A stretch of DNA of 64,000 nt from Maribellus sp. YY47 (GTDB lineage: Bacteria > Bacteroidota > Bacteroidia > Bacteroidales > Prolixibacteraceae). The notes below the pieces were generated by a model that worked only from the letters and a program-made list of their open reading frames with translations, was not told where the DNA came from and did not search any database. Both the position numbers and the translations under genes were made by a program. This document shows positions 8,799 to 19,228 of the stretch, one piece after another. How positions within the stretch are numbered: the first letter of the stretch is position 1; every line of letters begins with the position of its first letter. The stretch is from NCBI RefSeq assembly GCF_023111095.1, contig NZ_JALGYW010000016.1:62001-126000 (forward strand), written 5' to 3'.

Positions 8799-10136
8799 AT
8801 GAAGAAAGTACTTTTCCTGTTGATTTCTGTTTTGGCCTTTTCCGGAGCTTTTTCTCAGGATGAACTTACGAAAACAGGCTGGAACTTTGGGGCACTGCCT
8901 ACCATCACTTTCGACTCAGACCTGGGATTTCAATACGGTGGATTGATCAATCTCTTTCATTACGGCGATGGCAGTCGTTATCCGAAGTACGATCACTCGT
9001 TGTACCTCGAAGTTTCGCGCTATACCAAAGGAAGTGGCATTAATCGCCTGTATTACGATTCGGATCAGTTGATAAAAGGACTGCAAACTTCGCTTGATAT
9101 CAGCTATTTGTCGGACCGCGCTTATGATTTTTACGGGTTTAACGGTTACGATGCGGTGGTAAATATGGATTGGTTTGATGATGAAACGACGGATTACCGC
9201 ACTCGCATGTTTTATAAATACGACCGGAAATTGTTTCGGTTTAAAGTCGACCTGGTTGGAAATCTTTCAGGAGACAAACTAAAATGGGTGAGTGGCTTTA
9301 ACCTGTTGAATTTTAAACTGGGCCTTGTCGATATCGATAAACTGAACAAAGGAAAAGATGGCGACGATAAACTGCCTTCACACAGCGAAGAACCGGGTTT
9401 GTACGAGAAATACCAGGAATGGGGAATTATTTCTTCGGAAGAGGCTAACGGAGGGTTTGTACCGACCGTAAAAGCGGGATTGGTCTACGACAGCCGCGAT
9501 AACAAACCGAATCCAATGAAAGGTATCTGGACGGAGGCCGTGATTCTTGGTTCTCCCGAATTTTTAGGTGGCGAGCAGAGTTTTACAAAATTAAGCCTGA
9601 TTCACCGTCAGTATTTTACGATTATCCCCAACGATTTATCTTTTGCGTACCGCCTCGATTATCAAACAACGCTGGGCGGAAATGTGCCGTTCTATTATCA
9701 AACCCAACTGATTACTTCGGTACTAAAGGGGGCAACCTCGGAAGGACTTGGTGGCGCCTCGTCGTTACGTGGTGTTTTACGTAACCGGGTGGTTGGCGAC
9801 GGCGTTTTCCTGGGGAATATTGAAGCCCGCTGGAAATTTGCCCGTTTCCGGTTTATCAACAATAATTTTTATTTGGGCCTGAATGGATTTTTGGATTTTG
9901 GCCAGGTAACAAAAAAGATTGACGTTAATGCGGGCGGATTGATTAATGACGAAATCAACAATGAATTACCGGGGAACTATTTTGACAACGACGCAGAAAA
10001 AATGCACTATTCGTATGGCGCCGGGTTACGGGTGGTAATGAATGAAAACTTTATTATCCGCTGCGATTACGGAATGGCCGCCAACGAACGCGATGGTGAT
10101 TCCGGTCTTTATATCGGATTAAATTATTTATTTTAG
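8799..10136 (+). CDS. Omp85/BamA-like outer membrane barrel without POTRA domains
   Basis: The 445-residue protein has a cleavable signal peptide (to about Ser19, AFSQ). It is built almost wholly of amphipathic beta strands and ends in a C-terminal aromatic (GLNYLF), as expected for an outer membrane barrel. The second half has the surface-antigen (D15) pattern: YDSRDNKPNPMKG, then a SLRGVLRNR segment corresponding to the VRGF/LRGY loop of the Omp85 fold, then GLNGFLDFGQV. No POTRA repeats are seen, so a role in protein assembly is doubtful. It may be a pore, or act with a partner. It is followed 37 bases later by the serine hydrolase gene, possibly in one transcript. Confidence 0.82.
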   Translation: MKKVLFLLISVLAFSGAFSQDELTKTGWNFGALPTITFDSDLGFQYGGLINLFHYGDGSRYPKYDHSLYLEVSRYTKGSGINRLYYDSDQLIKGLQTSLDISYLSDRAYDFYGFNGYDAVVNMDWFDDETTDYRTRMFYKYDRKLFRFKVDLVGNLSGDKLKWVSGFNLLNFKLGLVDIDKLNKGKDGDDKLPSHSEEPGLYEKYQEWGIISSEEANGGFVPTVKAGLVYDSRDNKPNPMKGIWTEAVILGSPEFLGGEQSFTKLSLIHRQYFTIIPNDLSFAYRLDYQTTLGGNVPFYYQTQLITSVLKGATSEGLGGASSLRGVLRNRVVGDGVFLGNIEARWKFARFRFINNNFYLGLNGFLDFGQVTKKIDVNAGGLINDEINNELPGNYFDNDAEKMHYSYGAGLRVVMNENFIIRCDYGMAANERDGDSGLYIGLNYLF

Positions 10137-10173
10137 TTAACTGAACGATCTGAAACTTAATTAAAAACAAACG

Positions 10174-11382
10174 ATGAAAAAGATATCTTATTTTTTTGGT
10201 GCGATATGCATTAGTGGATTTTTATTGTTTTCCTGTAACACCCAAAATCGGCAAGCTGGTTCCGAAAATCCCGGAATTTCAAAAGATTCGCTGGAAATAG
10301 CCTGCGGAAAATTACAAGGATATATCGACGAAGGTAAACTCGCGGGTATTTCTGCAATGGTAGTTAAAGACAATCAAACCGTATTAAAAAGAAATTTCGG
10401 ATTGGCCGATATTGAAAATCAGAAACCAATAGAGGACAACACGATATTCAGAATATATTCGATGACAAAGCCAATAACGGCAGTTGCTCTAATGACCTTG
10501 TACGACGAAGGAAAATTTGAGCTGGATGACGAAGTCTCGAAATTTATTCCCGAGTTTGAAAATACACCGGTTTACAATCCGGAAACCAAAGAGCTGGAAT
10601 CGCAGGTCAATAAAATGACCATCCGTCACTTGTTGACGCATACTTCGGGTTTAACATACGGTTGGGATCAGAAAGCATATGTCGATTCGCTGTACCGGGC
10701 AACCGGGGCGAGTGGCTGGGATGCTACACTCGGTGAGAAAGTAAGAATTCTGGCCGGAATTCCATTAAAATACCAGCCGGGAACAACCTGGGAATACGGC
10801 GTTTCCATCGACGTTGCAGGTTATATCTGCGAAGTTTTGTCGGGAATGCCATTGGATGAGTTCTTTAAAACACGGATTTTTGACCCGCTTAAAATGGATG
10901 ACTCAGGTTTTTATGTTCCTGAAAGTAAACAGTCACGGTTTGCGGTGCTTTACAATAAAGGTGAAAACGGAGAACTAAAAGGTTCCGATAACCCGGATGA
11001 TAATTTCAAAAGAAAACCGGTGCTGTTTTCCGGTGGCGGTGGCGGTGTTTCAACCATTGACGATTATTCAAGGTTTGGGCGCATGTTGATTAATGGCGGA
11101 GAACTGGATGGAGTCAGAGTTTTGCAGGAATCAACGGTGAAGATGATCATGTCGAACCAGTTACCTGAAGGAGTTGACTATAACAATGGCGGCCAGTACG
11201 GACTTGGCGGTTCAGTTGATTCAAAAACGGGCAGGTACGGTTGGAGCGGTGCCGCTTCAACGCACTTTGTAGCCGATCCCGAAAATAAAATGGTTATCCT
11301 GGCATTAACGCAACTTATGCCGTTCGATATCAGCTATGCCACTCAGTTTGTTGACGATGTTGAAAATGCGATCGAAAAATAG
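10174..11382 (+). CDS. serine hydrolase, beta-lactamase class C fold, lipoprotein
   Basis: The 402-residue protein is exported as a lipoprotein (lipobox LFSC, Cys21). It carries the penicillin-recognising fold: nucleophile motif S96-M-T-K99, a second motif at Y208-G-V, and WSGAAST near the C-terminus in place of KTG. This combination is typical of EstB-type esterases and D-aminopeptidase-like members rather than true beta-lactamases. It probably cleaves esters or D-amino-acid amides in the periplasm. It lies 37 bases behind the Omp85-like gene. Calling it a drug-resistance gene would be unjustified. Confidence 0.85.
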   Translation: MKKISYFFGAICISGFLLFSCNTQNRQAGSENPGISKDSLEIACGKLQGYIDEGKLAGISAMVVKDNQTVLKRNFGLADIENQKPIEDNTIFRIYSMTKPITAVALMTLYDEGKFELDDEVSKFIPEFENTPVYNPETKELESQVNKMTIRHLLTHTSGLTYGWDQKAYVDSLYRATGASGWDATLGEKVRILAGIPLKYQPGTTWEYGVSIDVAGYICEVLSGMPLDEFFKTRIFDPLKMDDSGFYVPESKQSRFAVLYNKGENGELKGSDNPDDNFKRKPVLFSGGGGGVSTIDDYSRFGRMLINGGELDGVRVLQESTVKMIMSNQLPEGVDYNNGGQYGLGGSVDSKTGRYGWSGAASTHFVADPENKMVILALTQLMPFDISYATQFVDDVENAIEK

Positions 11383-11799
11383 TTGAATTCAGTTAACCCC
11401 ATTTTATTATTTCCTGAAATTCTCTTATTGAATAGAATATAGCATTGATTTGAAGTCGTAGGCGTTGTCTTTCAGTTGTTTACCGAAAGATGTATGCTTG
11501 CGACTTCTGATTTGCATGAATGTCCTCCAAAAAGAAAATAAGGTATTTTGATGTTTTTGCTCGGAATACTTGAACTTCAAATTCAGTCAATTGGTCTTTT
11601 GTTTCAGTTGTTGAACTTATGTAAAATACCTAAGGGCAATTATTTTTGTTTCTGAGACGCAAAGTTTCATTATTACAACAGTTCTTTTTACAACAATTGG
11701 GTCCAATTAATTTCAATAATGTGGTTGATTCCTTTGAAATAAGGGATTGTAAACGGCAATTTAATTGGCCTTTGGGTTATTTTTAAATTCTGTAAAAAA
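11383..11799. other. intergenic region with an orphan promoter-like box
   Basis: No convincing coding frame is seen in this AT-rich stretch between the serine hydrolase and the T9SS protein. A full -7 match (TATTTTTG) lies on the plus strand at 11641-11648 without a clear -33 element. Together with the terminator hairpin at 11800 it could define a short plus-strand transcript, but this is weak. Confidence 0.3.
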
Positions 11800-11829
11800 G
11801 GAGTGCCGGAAGCGGCACTCCTCATGTTT
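11800..11829. terminator. bidirectional intrinsic terminator
   Basis: Perfect nine-base stem GGAGTGCCG/CGGCACTCC with a GAAG loop. The minus strand has CTTTTTTAC right after it, closing the 933-residue T9SS gene; the plus strand has a run of eight T. Confidence 0.85.
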
Positions 11830-11846
11830 TTTTTACTATAAAAGAA

Positions 11847-14648
11847 TCAGCGTTTTATCACCTTTCTTCGAATCTTTTCTTTCGCTGTTTTTATTTCAAT
11901 AACATAGATGCCATTCGAAAGATTGCTAACATCCATTTGTATTGGATTGGCGATGTATTCTTTTTTCATGATCATAACACCGTTCGATTGATAAATTGAT
12001 ACTTCGCAAGGAGCTTGAATTTGTCGCTGGAGGATCAATAAAGAATGAGCCGGATTGGGATAAATCATCCACTCATTTTTGTTTTTCGGGCTATTTTCAC
12101 CAATTAATCCGCTTTTGTTGGATACAATTGAAATGCTATAATCTTCCACTTCTCCACGGTCGAATGTTTCGCATGCAGAAGGAGAAGAATTGGCTTTCAT
12201 AGCAACGCGCATCCGGGTGAGACCAATTACCGCATCATCAGGAATTGTGATGTTTCCTGAAAAACCGGTTTTTAAATTATCCGCAGATAAAACTTCTTCT
12301 CGGGCATCATCAAAATCCTGGTCGTTGTTAAAATCGATCCATACTTTCCAGTATTCCCGTTGACTTTTATTTTTGAAAGTCGGTGTCAGATAGATCGTCT
12401 CTGTACTGCCAATGGCTAAAGTGCTTTCTATCGCTGTGAAATCGGAATAATTTGATGAGCCGGAATTATTATTGATGGCTCCAAAAGCAACCGATGAAAT
12501 CCATTCCAGATCAGCGGACAGGCTACCCGAGGAACAATACACATTTGTTAGTGGAGCAACATTTACGGTTATAAATTTTGACTGCAGCAGAGAATCAGCC
12601 CCGGAATCGTTGTTAACTTTTAAGTACACGTCATAAGTTCCTGCAGCGTTATATGTAATTAATGGATTTGGCTCGGTGCTGGATGCAGGCTCTCCGCCTT
12701 CAAAAATCCAGTAGCGGTTTATGGGACTATTCTTTGATTGATCAGAAAACAGAATACTTTCTCCCTCATTAATTTCAGTTTTATCGCTGGTAAACAATGC
12801 AACAGGTGGTTGCGGTTCAGCGTTGGAAATGATGAGTTTATAATCTTCCACTTCGCCGTTTCCAACCGAGCCACAGGCAGTGAGATTACCGCTTTCATTC
12901 ATTGATATTCGCATCCTTGTTTCAGTGGTAAGTCCCGAAGGTATTGTTATCGATCCGCTAACTGCAGATCTTTTTCTGTCGGCCGATAACATCAACTCGT
13001 CTTCGTTAAATTCACCATCGTTGTTTAAATCTATCCAAACTCTCCAGTATACAAAAGTTGCTTTACCTGCAAAACCCGGCGTTAAAATAATTGAGTTCAC
13101 GGAGCCGGCTTCGACCTGAAACTCGAAAGAATCCGAAAAGTCTTTATATCCATCTTGGTCAGAAGCGTTGGTCTGGTTCCCGATTGTTACTGATTTAATC
13201 CATCCGTTGACCGGATTGGCATATGATTCACAGTACGTCACCGGTTTGGGAAGAACGTTGAAGCTGGTGGAAGTTTCAACAGTATTCCCGCAAGAGTCGG
13301 TTAAAACCCATTGATAGCTTACTTCATAGCCCTTTTCATCTTCAGTGTAAGGCAAAACAGAGGTCGTTAATTCAGGTATGCCGCAATTATCAGTGTATTC
13401 CAGTGTCTCGAAAACAGGAAAGCTACTTCCGAATTCAATATCCGGGATTGCTTGTGGTGGTGTTAAGAAAACGGGAGGTTCATCGTCGTTAACCATAATG
13501 GTTTGTCGATGAGTACCAATGTTTCCGCAAAGATCAGAGACTTCATAAATTCGGGTGATAATTTGCGGACAGGTACCTTCTTTTGTTTCTTCCACCAATC
13601 GGAAAGTTGAATCCAAAACCGGTCCCAGAACTCCAACATGATCCAGAGCCAACTCTTCAAGGCTGGACGCCGCAGGTTTGACTTCCGAACTGCACTCAAC
13701 TGTGTAATCGTTTGAATTATAAAATAATGGAGGAACGGTATCCAGGATGGTTGTAACATGATGAGCCAGCGTTATATTTCCACACCAGTCGAACACCGCA
13801 TAAGTACGGGTTCTGACTTTCAGGCAAACTCCTTCAGTGTGGGTACCCACGTAGTTGAATCTTTCGGCATTGATGCCACAATTATCAGTGGCACTTCCTC
13901 CGGCATTCACAAATTCGTCAAAGGTTTCGAAAAGCAGAACATCATTTTCGTTGTAAACTACACTTGCTGAGGCATCTGTTACAACGGGTTTGTAGCTGTC
14001 GTTGAGTTCAATGTTTTGTGTAAATGTTCTATCATACGTATTATCGAAGTTGAACATGTGAAACGATCTCAGGTATTTTTTCGGGCATGTTTGTTCCGAG
14101 CTTAAATCCTGGTCGTAATATTCAATGATCGTCTGCTCATAAAAGAAAGGATCACAAACAATTCCCGTATCTCCGCCAATGGTGATAAACAAATCGATCG
14201 GAATATAAGATGGAGTATAACTTAAGGGTAAACCTGTTAACTCCATTACTGATTCAGAGTTACCACATCTGTCGCCTCTGAAAATATCTTCAGGTACCCT
14301 GTAAACCATTGGTTTCATCATGTCGAAAGAACAATTGGCAATATTTCCACAACTGTCTGAAATGGAAAAAACCTGAAGATAAACCACCATATCAGGATCG
14401 TCCATGTAGAAGCTGTCCTGAATTTCGACTAAAAAGCTTTCTTCTACAATGCCGCAATCGGAATAAATACTACCACCGGAATTGATGAAGTCGCTATACG
14501 ATGTGATCAGGGGCGGTAGATCGATGCCACATTCACTGATATAAACAGAAGAAGGGCACTGCATTTCGATGGTGCCTGATTCCTGTGAAAATGAGAAACT
14601 GATTCCAAAAATCAGAAATGCGAAGGTTAACAGAAGCCTCGTTTTCAT
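11847..14648 (-). CDS. secreted T9SS cargo protein with GEVED and PKD domains
   Basis: The 933-residue protein begins with a signal peptide (cleavage near SFSQ, about residue 21). Residues ~22-460 are repeats with paired cysteines around DNCGI- and DLCGN-like motifs, similar to HYR/Ig-like adhesion modules. GEVED domains lie at ~470-605 and ~700-840, each with the (W)VWIDxNNDxxF signature and closing GEVEDY. A PKD domain sits between them at ~613-695. The C-terminal ~75 residues are a type A T9SS sorting domain (YPNPAHS and NGIYVIEI, then basic end). It is probably attached to the cell surface or released; adhesion or glycan binding is inference. The partial protein at 61698-64000 shares this architecture. 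Confidence 0.9.
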   Translation of the reverse strand: MKTRLLLTFAFLIFGISFSFSQESGTIEMQCPSSVYISECGIDLPPLITSYSDFINSGGSIYSDCGIVEESFLVEIQDSFYMDDPDMVVYLQVFSISDSCGNIANCSFDMMKPMVYRVPEDIFRGDRCGNSESVMELTGLPLSYTPSYIPIDLFITIGGDTGIVCDPFFYEQTIIEYYDQDLSSEQTCPKKYLRSFHMFNFDNTYDRTFTQNIELNDSYKPVVTDASASVVYNENDVLLFETFDEFVNAGGSATDNCGINAERFNYVGTHTEGVCLKVRTRTYAVFDWCGNITLAHHVTTILDTVPPLFYNSNDYTVECSSEVKPAASSLEELALDHVGVLGPVLDSTFRLVEETKEGTCPQIITRIYEVSDLCGNIGTHRQTIMVNDDEPPVFLTPPQAIPDIEFGSSFPVFETLEYTDNCGIPELTTSVLPYTEDEKGYEVSYQWVLTDSCGNTVETSTSFNVLPKPVTYCESYANPVNGWIKSVTIGNQTNASDQDGYKDFSDSFEFQVEAGSVNSIILTPGFAGKATFVYWRVWIDLNNDGEFNEDELMLSADRKRSAVSGSITIPSGLTTETRMRISMNESGNLTACGSVGNGEVEDYKLIISNAEPQPPVALFTSDKTEINEGESILFSDQSKNSPINRYWIFEGGEPASSTEPNPLITYNAAGTYDVYLKVNNDSGADSLLQSKFITVNVAPLTNVYCSSGSLSADLEWISSVAFGAINNNSGSSNYSDFTAIESTLAIGSTETIYLTPTFKNKSQREYWKVWIDFNNDQDFDDAREEVLSADNLKTGFSGNITIPDDAVIGLTRMRVAMKANSSPSACETFDRGEVEDYSISIVSNKSGLIGENSPKNKNEWMIYPNPAHSLLILQRQIQAPCEVSIYQSNGVMIMKKEYIANPIQMDVSNLSNGIYVIEIKTAKEKIRRKVIKR

Positions 14649-15029
14649 TATTGTCTCTTTTGGGTTTTTGTTTGAGCGTCGAAGATATCAGTAAATGTCT
14701 GGAAAAGAAAGAATATGCTGTCCCATTTTGAAATTAATATAACATAATTGAGATAGAATTATATTAACAATATATAATTTGGCTGCTATACTCGCACTTT
14801 CGATCTTGTTCCATTAAATACTGGTTTCAGCTTATTTAAAAAGTAAAACACGTTTTCACTCTCGGGAAGGAGAGGGAAATGGAGGATAACATAATTTCTG
14901 GGCAGCGGATCGGGTTTAGTGTGAGTTTTTCCGTCAAATCATAAAAAATATGATTGTTATTTGTTGGCTGTCCAAGCGATTAAAGATATATTTAGCATTC
15001 GAAATAATCTGAACCAAAAAACTAATAGT
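14649..15029. other. AT-rich intergenic region
   Basis: This divergent spacer between the T9SS gene and the rhamnosidase shows no coding frame, no convincing -7 box and no hairpin. It must hold the promoters of both genes, which I cannot place. Confidence 0.3.
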
Positions 15030-17756
15030 ATGACTCAAAAATTTTTCATTCTAAAGAATTTTTTAATTCTTTTTCTGGGGTGTTTTTCACTACTGCTTTC
15101 AGCAAAAACAACGGTGGTTAAACCCACCTGCGAATACAAGCAAAATCCCATCGGAATAGACATTGCTCAGCCGCGTGTAAGCTGGCAGTTGCAATCAGAC
15201 GAGCGTAATGTAATGCAGTCGGCCTATGAAATTAGGGTAGCTGCTTCGGAAAGCGCATTAAACAGCTCCGGTAAGCTGATTTGGACTTCGGGGAAGGTGA
15301 ATTCCGATAAATCGGTGAACATTGCCTACGAAGGCCCGGCTCTTTCTTCCATGCAGCGCGTGTACTGGAAAGTTCGCGTTTGGGATCAAAACGGAAAAGC
15401 AAGTGCCTGGAGCGCCCCGGCATTTTGGGAAATGGGTATTCTTCAGCCTTCGGAATGGCAGGCAGAGTGGATTACTTTACCCAACGAACCCGAGAACAAC
15501 AAGTCGTTGCCTGCACATTATTACCGGAAAGAGTTCGCGGTGTCGAAGAAAGTAAAAGCGGCCCGTATTTATGCCACTTCGCACGGATTGTACGAGCTTT
15601 ACCTGAATGGACAAAAAGTGGGCGACGAGGTTTTTACTCCGGGATGGACCAGCTACAATAAAAGGTTGCAATATCAAAGCTACGACGTAACCGACAAGAT
15701 CGGAAAAAGCAATTCCATTGGTGCACTTTTGGGTGATGGATGGTACCGCGGATACATCGGCTGGGGCAAACAACGAAGCTATTACGGCGACAAACTTTCA
15801 CTGCTGGTGATGATGAAAATTGATTATACCGATGGAAGTAGCGATTTCGTTTCAACCGACAACAGCTGGAAGGTGACAAACGGCGCCATTCTTGAATCCG
15901 ATATTTACAACGGGGAAACCTATGATGCCAATCTGGAAATGCCCGGATGGAAATCAAGTGGTTTTGACGATTCATCGTGGAAGCAGGCTTCAGTGCTTAC
16001 ACTTCCAAAAGATATTCTGGTTGCTTCCGAGGGTGTTCCGGTAAGGGTGGTGGAAACCCTTCAGGCAATTAAAAAGATAAATACGCCTGCCGGAGAACTG
16101 GTGTACGATATGGGCCAAAACATGGTGGGTGGTATCCGAATCAAACTAAAAGGTAACAAAGGCGATAAAGCAGTAATACAATATGCTGAAGTATTGGACA
16201 AAGAAGGAAACTTTTATACCGCCAATTTGCGTTCAGCCAAATGTACTGACACTTATATTTTTGCGAAAGACGGGGAAGTGGTTTTCGAACCCATTTTTAC
16301 CTTTCACGGTTACCGTTTTGTGAAAGTTTCCGGAGTGAAAGAAGATCCCGCTTTGGAAGATATAACAGGCTTGGTGATTCATTCGGATATGCCGGCCACC
16401 GGAAGTTTTGAATGCAACAACGAGCTGATCAACCAATTGCAGCACAATATTCAGTGGGGACAAAAAGGGAATTTCCTGGATGTTCCGACCGACTGCCCGC
16501 AACGTGACGAACGCCTGGGGTGGACCGGCGATGCGCAGGTTTTCAGTATGACAGCCGGTTACAATTTTAATGTAGCTGCTTTTTATACCAAGTGGATGAA
16601 GGACGTGGAAAAGGACCAGCTCGATAACGGTAAGGTTCCTCATGTGATCCCCGATGTTCTTCGTGGTGGCGGCGGTGCTACAGGTTGGGCCGATGTGGTA
16701 GCCGTAATTCCGTGGACCGTATACAAAATTTATGGAGATACCCGCATCCTCGACCAAAGCTACCCGGCGATTACCAAGTGGGTAGGCTACATGCAGAATC
16801 GCGCCGGCGATGATTATCTGTGGACCGGCGATCCTCACTATGGCGACTGGCTGGCATTTGCCACTACCCGGTCCGATTATCCGGGTGCTACTACCGAAAA
16901 AGATCTGATCGCAACCGCGTATTTTTATTATACGACTACGCTGACGTCCAAAATTGCAGGAATCCTGGGTAAAAGCGATGATCAGAAAAAATACCAGCAG
17001 CTGGCCGCAAATATTAAGGATGCTTTTGTAAAGGAATTTGTGACACCTAACGGTAGATTGGTTTCTCACACGCAAACTGCCTATGTACTGGCTTTGTCGT
17101 TTGGTTTGATTCCGGATAACAATATTGAAAATGCGGCCCGTTATCTGGCTGATGATGTGAGCAAATTTAAACACCTGACCACCGGATTCCTTGGAACACC
17201 ACTGTTGTGTCAAACCTTGTCTTCGATTGGTCGTGATGATTTGGGCTTTATGTTGCTGAACCGGAAAGAATATCCGTCGTGGCTGTATCCGGTTACTCAG
17301 GGTGCGACTACGATCTGGGAACGTTGGGACGGACAAAAAACCGACGGTACCTTCCAGGATGTTGGAATGAACAGTTTTAACCACTATGCCTATGGTGCGA
17401 TTGGTGAATGGCTGTACAGCCGCGTGGCCGGTATTAGCATCGACGAAAATCATCCGGGCTACAAACACTTTGTGCTGGCTCCGCATCCCGGTGGTGAACT
17501 CACCCATGTGAATGCAACTTTTGAATCGGTTCACGGAACCATAGCGTCAAAATGGGCACTGGAAAACGGAAATTTGGTATACGACGTGGAAATTCCGGCC
17601 AATACCAGTGCAACGGTTATATTACCAGGTGCCGGAGTGGAAGCTGTTAATGCACAAATTAACGATCCGAAAATGGAAGCCAGGCAGGCAGGAAACGATG
17701 TAGTGATTGAACTTGGTTCGGGGAAATATCACTTTGATTATCCGGTGAAGAAATAG
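15030..17756 (+). CDS. alpha-L-rhamnosidase, GH78
   Basis: Inverting exo-hydrolase that releases terminal alpha-L-rhamnose from oligosaccharides. The 908-residue protein has a signal peptide followed by an Ig-like Bac_rhamnosid_N region (~30-165) and carbohydrate-binding beta domains with YELYLNGQKVGDEVFTPGWT-type sequence. The (alpha/alpha)6 catalytic domain carries CPQRDERLGWTGDAQ, where Glu494 of DER is the general acid. A C-terminal beta-sandwich closes the protein. The ATG at 15030 begins a good signal peptide; an in-frame TTG at 14961 would add a hydrophilic leader and is rejected. It opens the sugar cluster to 22694 and probably acts in the periplasm. Confidence 0.93.
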   Translation: MTQKFFILKNFLILFLGCFSLLLSAKTTVVKPTCEYKQNPIGIDIAQPRVSWQLQSDERNVMQSAYEIRVAASESALNSSGKLIWTSGKVNSDKSVNIAYEGPALSSMQRVYWKVRVWDQNGKASAWSAPAFWEMGILQPSEWQAEWITLPNEPENNKSLPAHYYRKEFAVSKKVKAARIYATSHGLYELYLNGQKVGDEVFTPGWTSYNKRLQYQSYDVTDKIGKSNSIGALLGDGWYRGYIGWGKQRSYYGDKLSLLVMMKIDYTDGSSDFVSTDNSWKVTNGAILESDIYNGETYDANLEMPGWKSSGFDDSSWKQASVLTLPKDILVASEGVPVRVVETLQAIKKINTPAGELVYDMGQNMVGGIRIKLKGNKGDKAVIQYAEVLDKEGNFYTANLRSAKCTDTYIFAKDGEVVFEPIFTFHGYRFVKVSGVKEDPALEDITGLVIHSDMPATGSFECNNELINQLQHNIQWGQKGNFLDVPTDCPQRDERLGWTGDAQVFSMTAGYNFNVAAFYTKWMKDVEKDQLDNGKVPHVIPDVLRGGGGATGWADVVAVIPWTVYKIYGDTRILDQSYPAITKWVGYMQNRAGDDYLWTGDPHYGDWLAFATTRSDYPGATTEKDLIATAYFYYTTTLTSKIAGILGKSDDQKKYQQLAANIKDAFVKEFVTPNGRLVSHTQTAYVLALSFGLIPDNNIENAARYLADDVSKFKHLTTGFLGTPLLCQTLSSIGRDDLGFMLLNRKEYPSWLYPVTQGATTIWERWDGQKTDGTFQDVGMNSFNHYAYGAIGEWLYSRVAGISIDENHPGYKHFVLAPHPGGELTHVNATFESVHGTIASKWALENGNLVYDVEIPANTSATVILPGAGVEAVNAQINDPKMEARQAGNDVVIELGSGKYHFDYPVKK

Positions 17757-17859
17757 AAACAATCAAATAAATCTAAATTATAATGGTACTGATCGCTAAT
17801 TATTAGTAGTTGATTTTTCCAGATGAAAAGGATTGCGATCAGGAAAAAAATTAAAACAA

Positions 17860-19203
17860 ATGTCTGACAGAAGAGAGTTTTTAAAAAGAATGTCGGTAGG
17901 CGCAGCAGGAGTTGCAATTGGAGGTAGCGCTGTGGGAATGTCGGCCAAAAGTTATAGTCGGGTAATAGGGGCCAACGACCGCCTTAATCTTGCCATCCTC
18001 GGATTGGGACGCCGGTTGGGTGCATATCCTCAGCCCATTGCACGTAAAGAAAGCAATGTTGAATTGCTGTATTTGTGCGATGTAATGGAACATCAGCGTA
18101 CCAGCGCGGCAGCACGCTTTGCAAAAGTGCTCGATTACAAACCAAAACAGGAAAACGATTTCAGAAAAATTCTGGAAGATTCGAAAGTCGATGCGATCAT
18201 TAATGCCACGCCCGACCACTGGCATACTCCCGGATCGATTATGGCGATGCAGGCCGGCAAGCATGTTTATGTTGAAAAACCTTGCAGCCACAACATGAAC
18301 GAAAACGAAATGATCGTTGCAGCTTCTAAAAAATACAACAAGGTGGTTCAGATGGGTAATCAGCAGCGTTCGTCGGGGCATACCATCGAGATTATTAAGG
18401 AAATTCATAATGGAGTGATTGGTGTACCTTATCGCGCTGTTGCTTTTTACCTGAATTCGAGAGGCGAAGTGCCCGTGCAAAAAAAAGCGCCGGTGCCCGC
18501 CGGACTGGATTGGGAAATCTGGCAGGGACCAGCTATTCACCGCGACTATACTTCGGAAACCTGGGATTACAACTGGCACTGGTACGGTTGGAACTACGGA
18601 ACCGGTGAGCTTGGAAACAATGCTACACACGAGCTGGATGTGGCGCGTTGGGCGTTGCAGGTAGAGTACCCGAACAATGTTTTTGTGGAAGCCGGCAAAC
18701 GTCACTTCTTCGAAGATGGCTGGGAAATGTACGATTCGATGTATGCTACTTTCAGGTTTGATAACGACAAAGTAATCAACTGGGATGGACGAAGCCGTTC
18801 GGGGCAGAATACCTACGGACTAGGTGACCGCGGAACCATTATTTATGGCAGCGAAGGAACCGTTTTTGTGGATCGTGGTAAATATATTCTCTATGATCGT
18901 GCAGGAAAGGTGATTCGCGAATCAAGAGGTTCGTCCAGTGAAGTAGGAACTGCGCTTGGAGGTGGAGGCGACACTTCAACCGATCACGTTGTAAACTGGC
19001 TGGAAGGAATCAGGGGAAATCAAACGCTTCATGCACCTATTGGCGATGCAACAGTCAGTCAGGCCATGGTGCATCATGCCAATGCAGCTTACCGCATCGG
19101 TCATGGGTTTGATATTTGCAGCAAAACCGGCTTAATGTATGACCGCGAGGCGATGAAGCTTTGGGGCAGGGAATACGATCCGGCCTGGGCGCCCAAGTTG
19201 TAA
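17860..19203 (+). CDS. Tat-exported Gfo/Idh/MocA family oxidoreductase
   Basis: NAD(P)-dependent sugar oxidoreductase family. The 447-residue protein opens with a Tat signal (DRREFLKRMS, then an Ala/Gly-rich core). A Rossmann domain follows with LAILGLGRR, the conserved ATPDHWH and the EKPCSHN signature that carries the catalytic lysine of the family. The C-terminal half is the alpha/beta substrate domain, rich in Trp. Export with bound cofactor is typical of the Bacteroidota branch that acts on glycosides in the periplasm. The ATG at 17860 is used; 17833 would bury the Tat motif. It lies 103 bases after the rhamnosidase and is closed by a terminator. Confidence 0.88.
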   Translation: MSDRREFLKRMSVGAAGVAIGGSAVGMSAKSYSRVIGANDRLNLAILGLGRRLGAYPQPIARKESNVELLYLCDVMEHQRTSAAARFAKVLDYKPKQENDFRKILEDSKVDAIINATPDHWHTPGSIMAMQAGKHVYVEKPCSHNMNENEMIVAASKKYNKVVQMGNQQRSSGHTIEIIKEIHNGVIGVPYRAVAFYLNSRGEVPVQKKAPVPAGLDWEIWQGPAIHRDYTSETWDYNWHWYGWNYGTGELGNNATHELDVARWALQVEYPNNVFVEAGKRHFFEDGWEMYDSMYATFRFDNDKVINWDGRSRSGQNTYGLGDRGTIIYGSEGTVFVDRGKYILYDRAGKVIRESRGSSSEVGTALGGGGDTSTDHVVNWLEGIRGNQTLHAPIGDATVSQAMVHHANAAYRIGHGFDICSKTGLMYDREAMKLWGREYDPAWAPKL

Positions 19204-19228
19204 TCATACTTTCAGAATATAGTGTAAG

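Noticed and set aside
10174-11382. Antibiotic-resistance beta-lactamase
   Set aside because: The SxxK fold is shared with esterases and peptidases, the third motif is WSGAAST rather than KTG, and the context is not a resistance locus.
16233-17534. Long minus-strand open frame of 433 codons inside the rhamnosidase gene
   Set aside because: Antisense shadow of the GH78 gene: no start signal, and low-complexity His/Asn/Ile-rich translation without motifs, while the plus strand has intact catalytic motifs.
17881-18705. Minus-strand open frame inside the first Gfo/Idh gene
   Set aside because: Antisense shadow; the plus strand encodes clear Rossmann and EKP motifs over the same bases.
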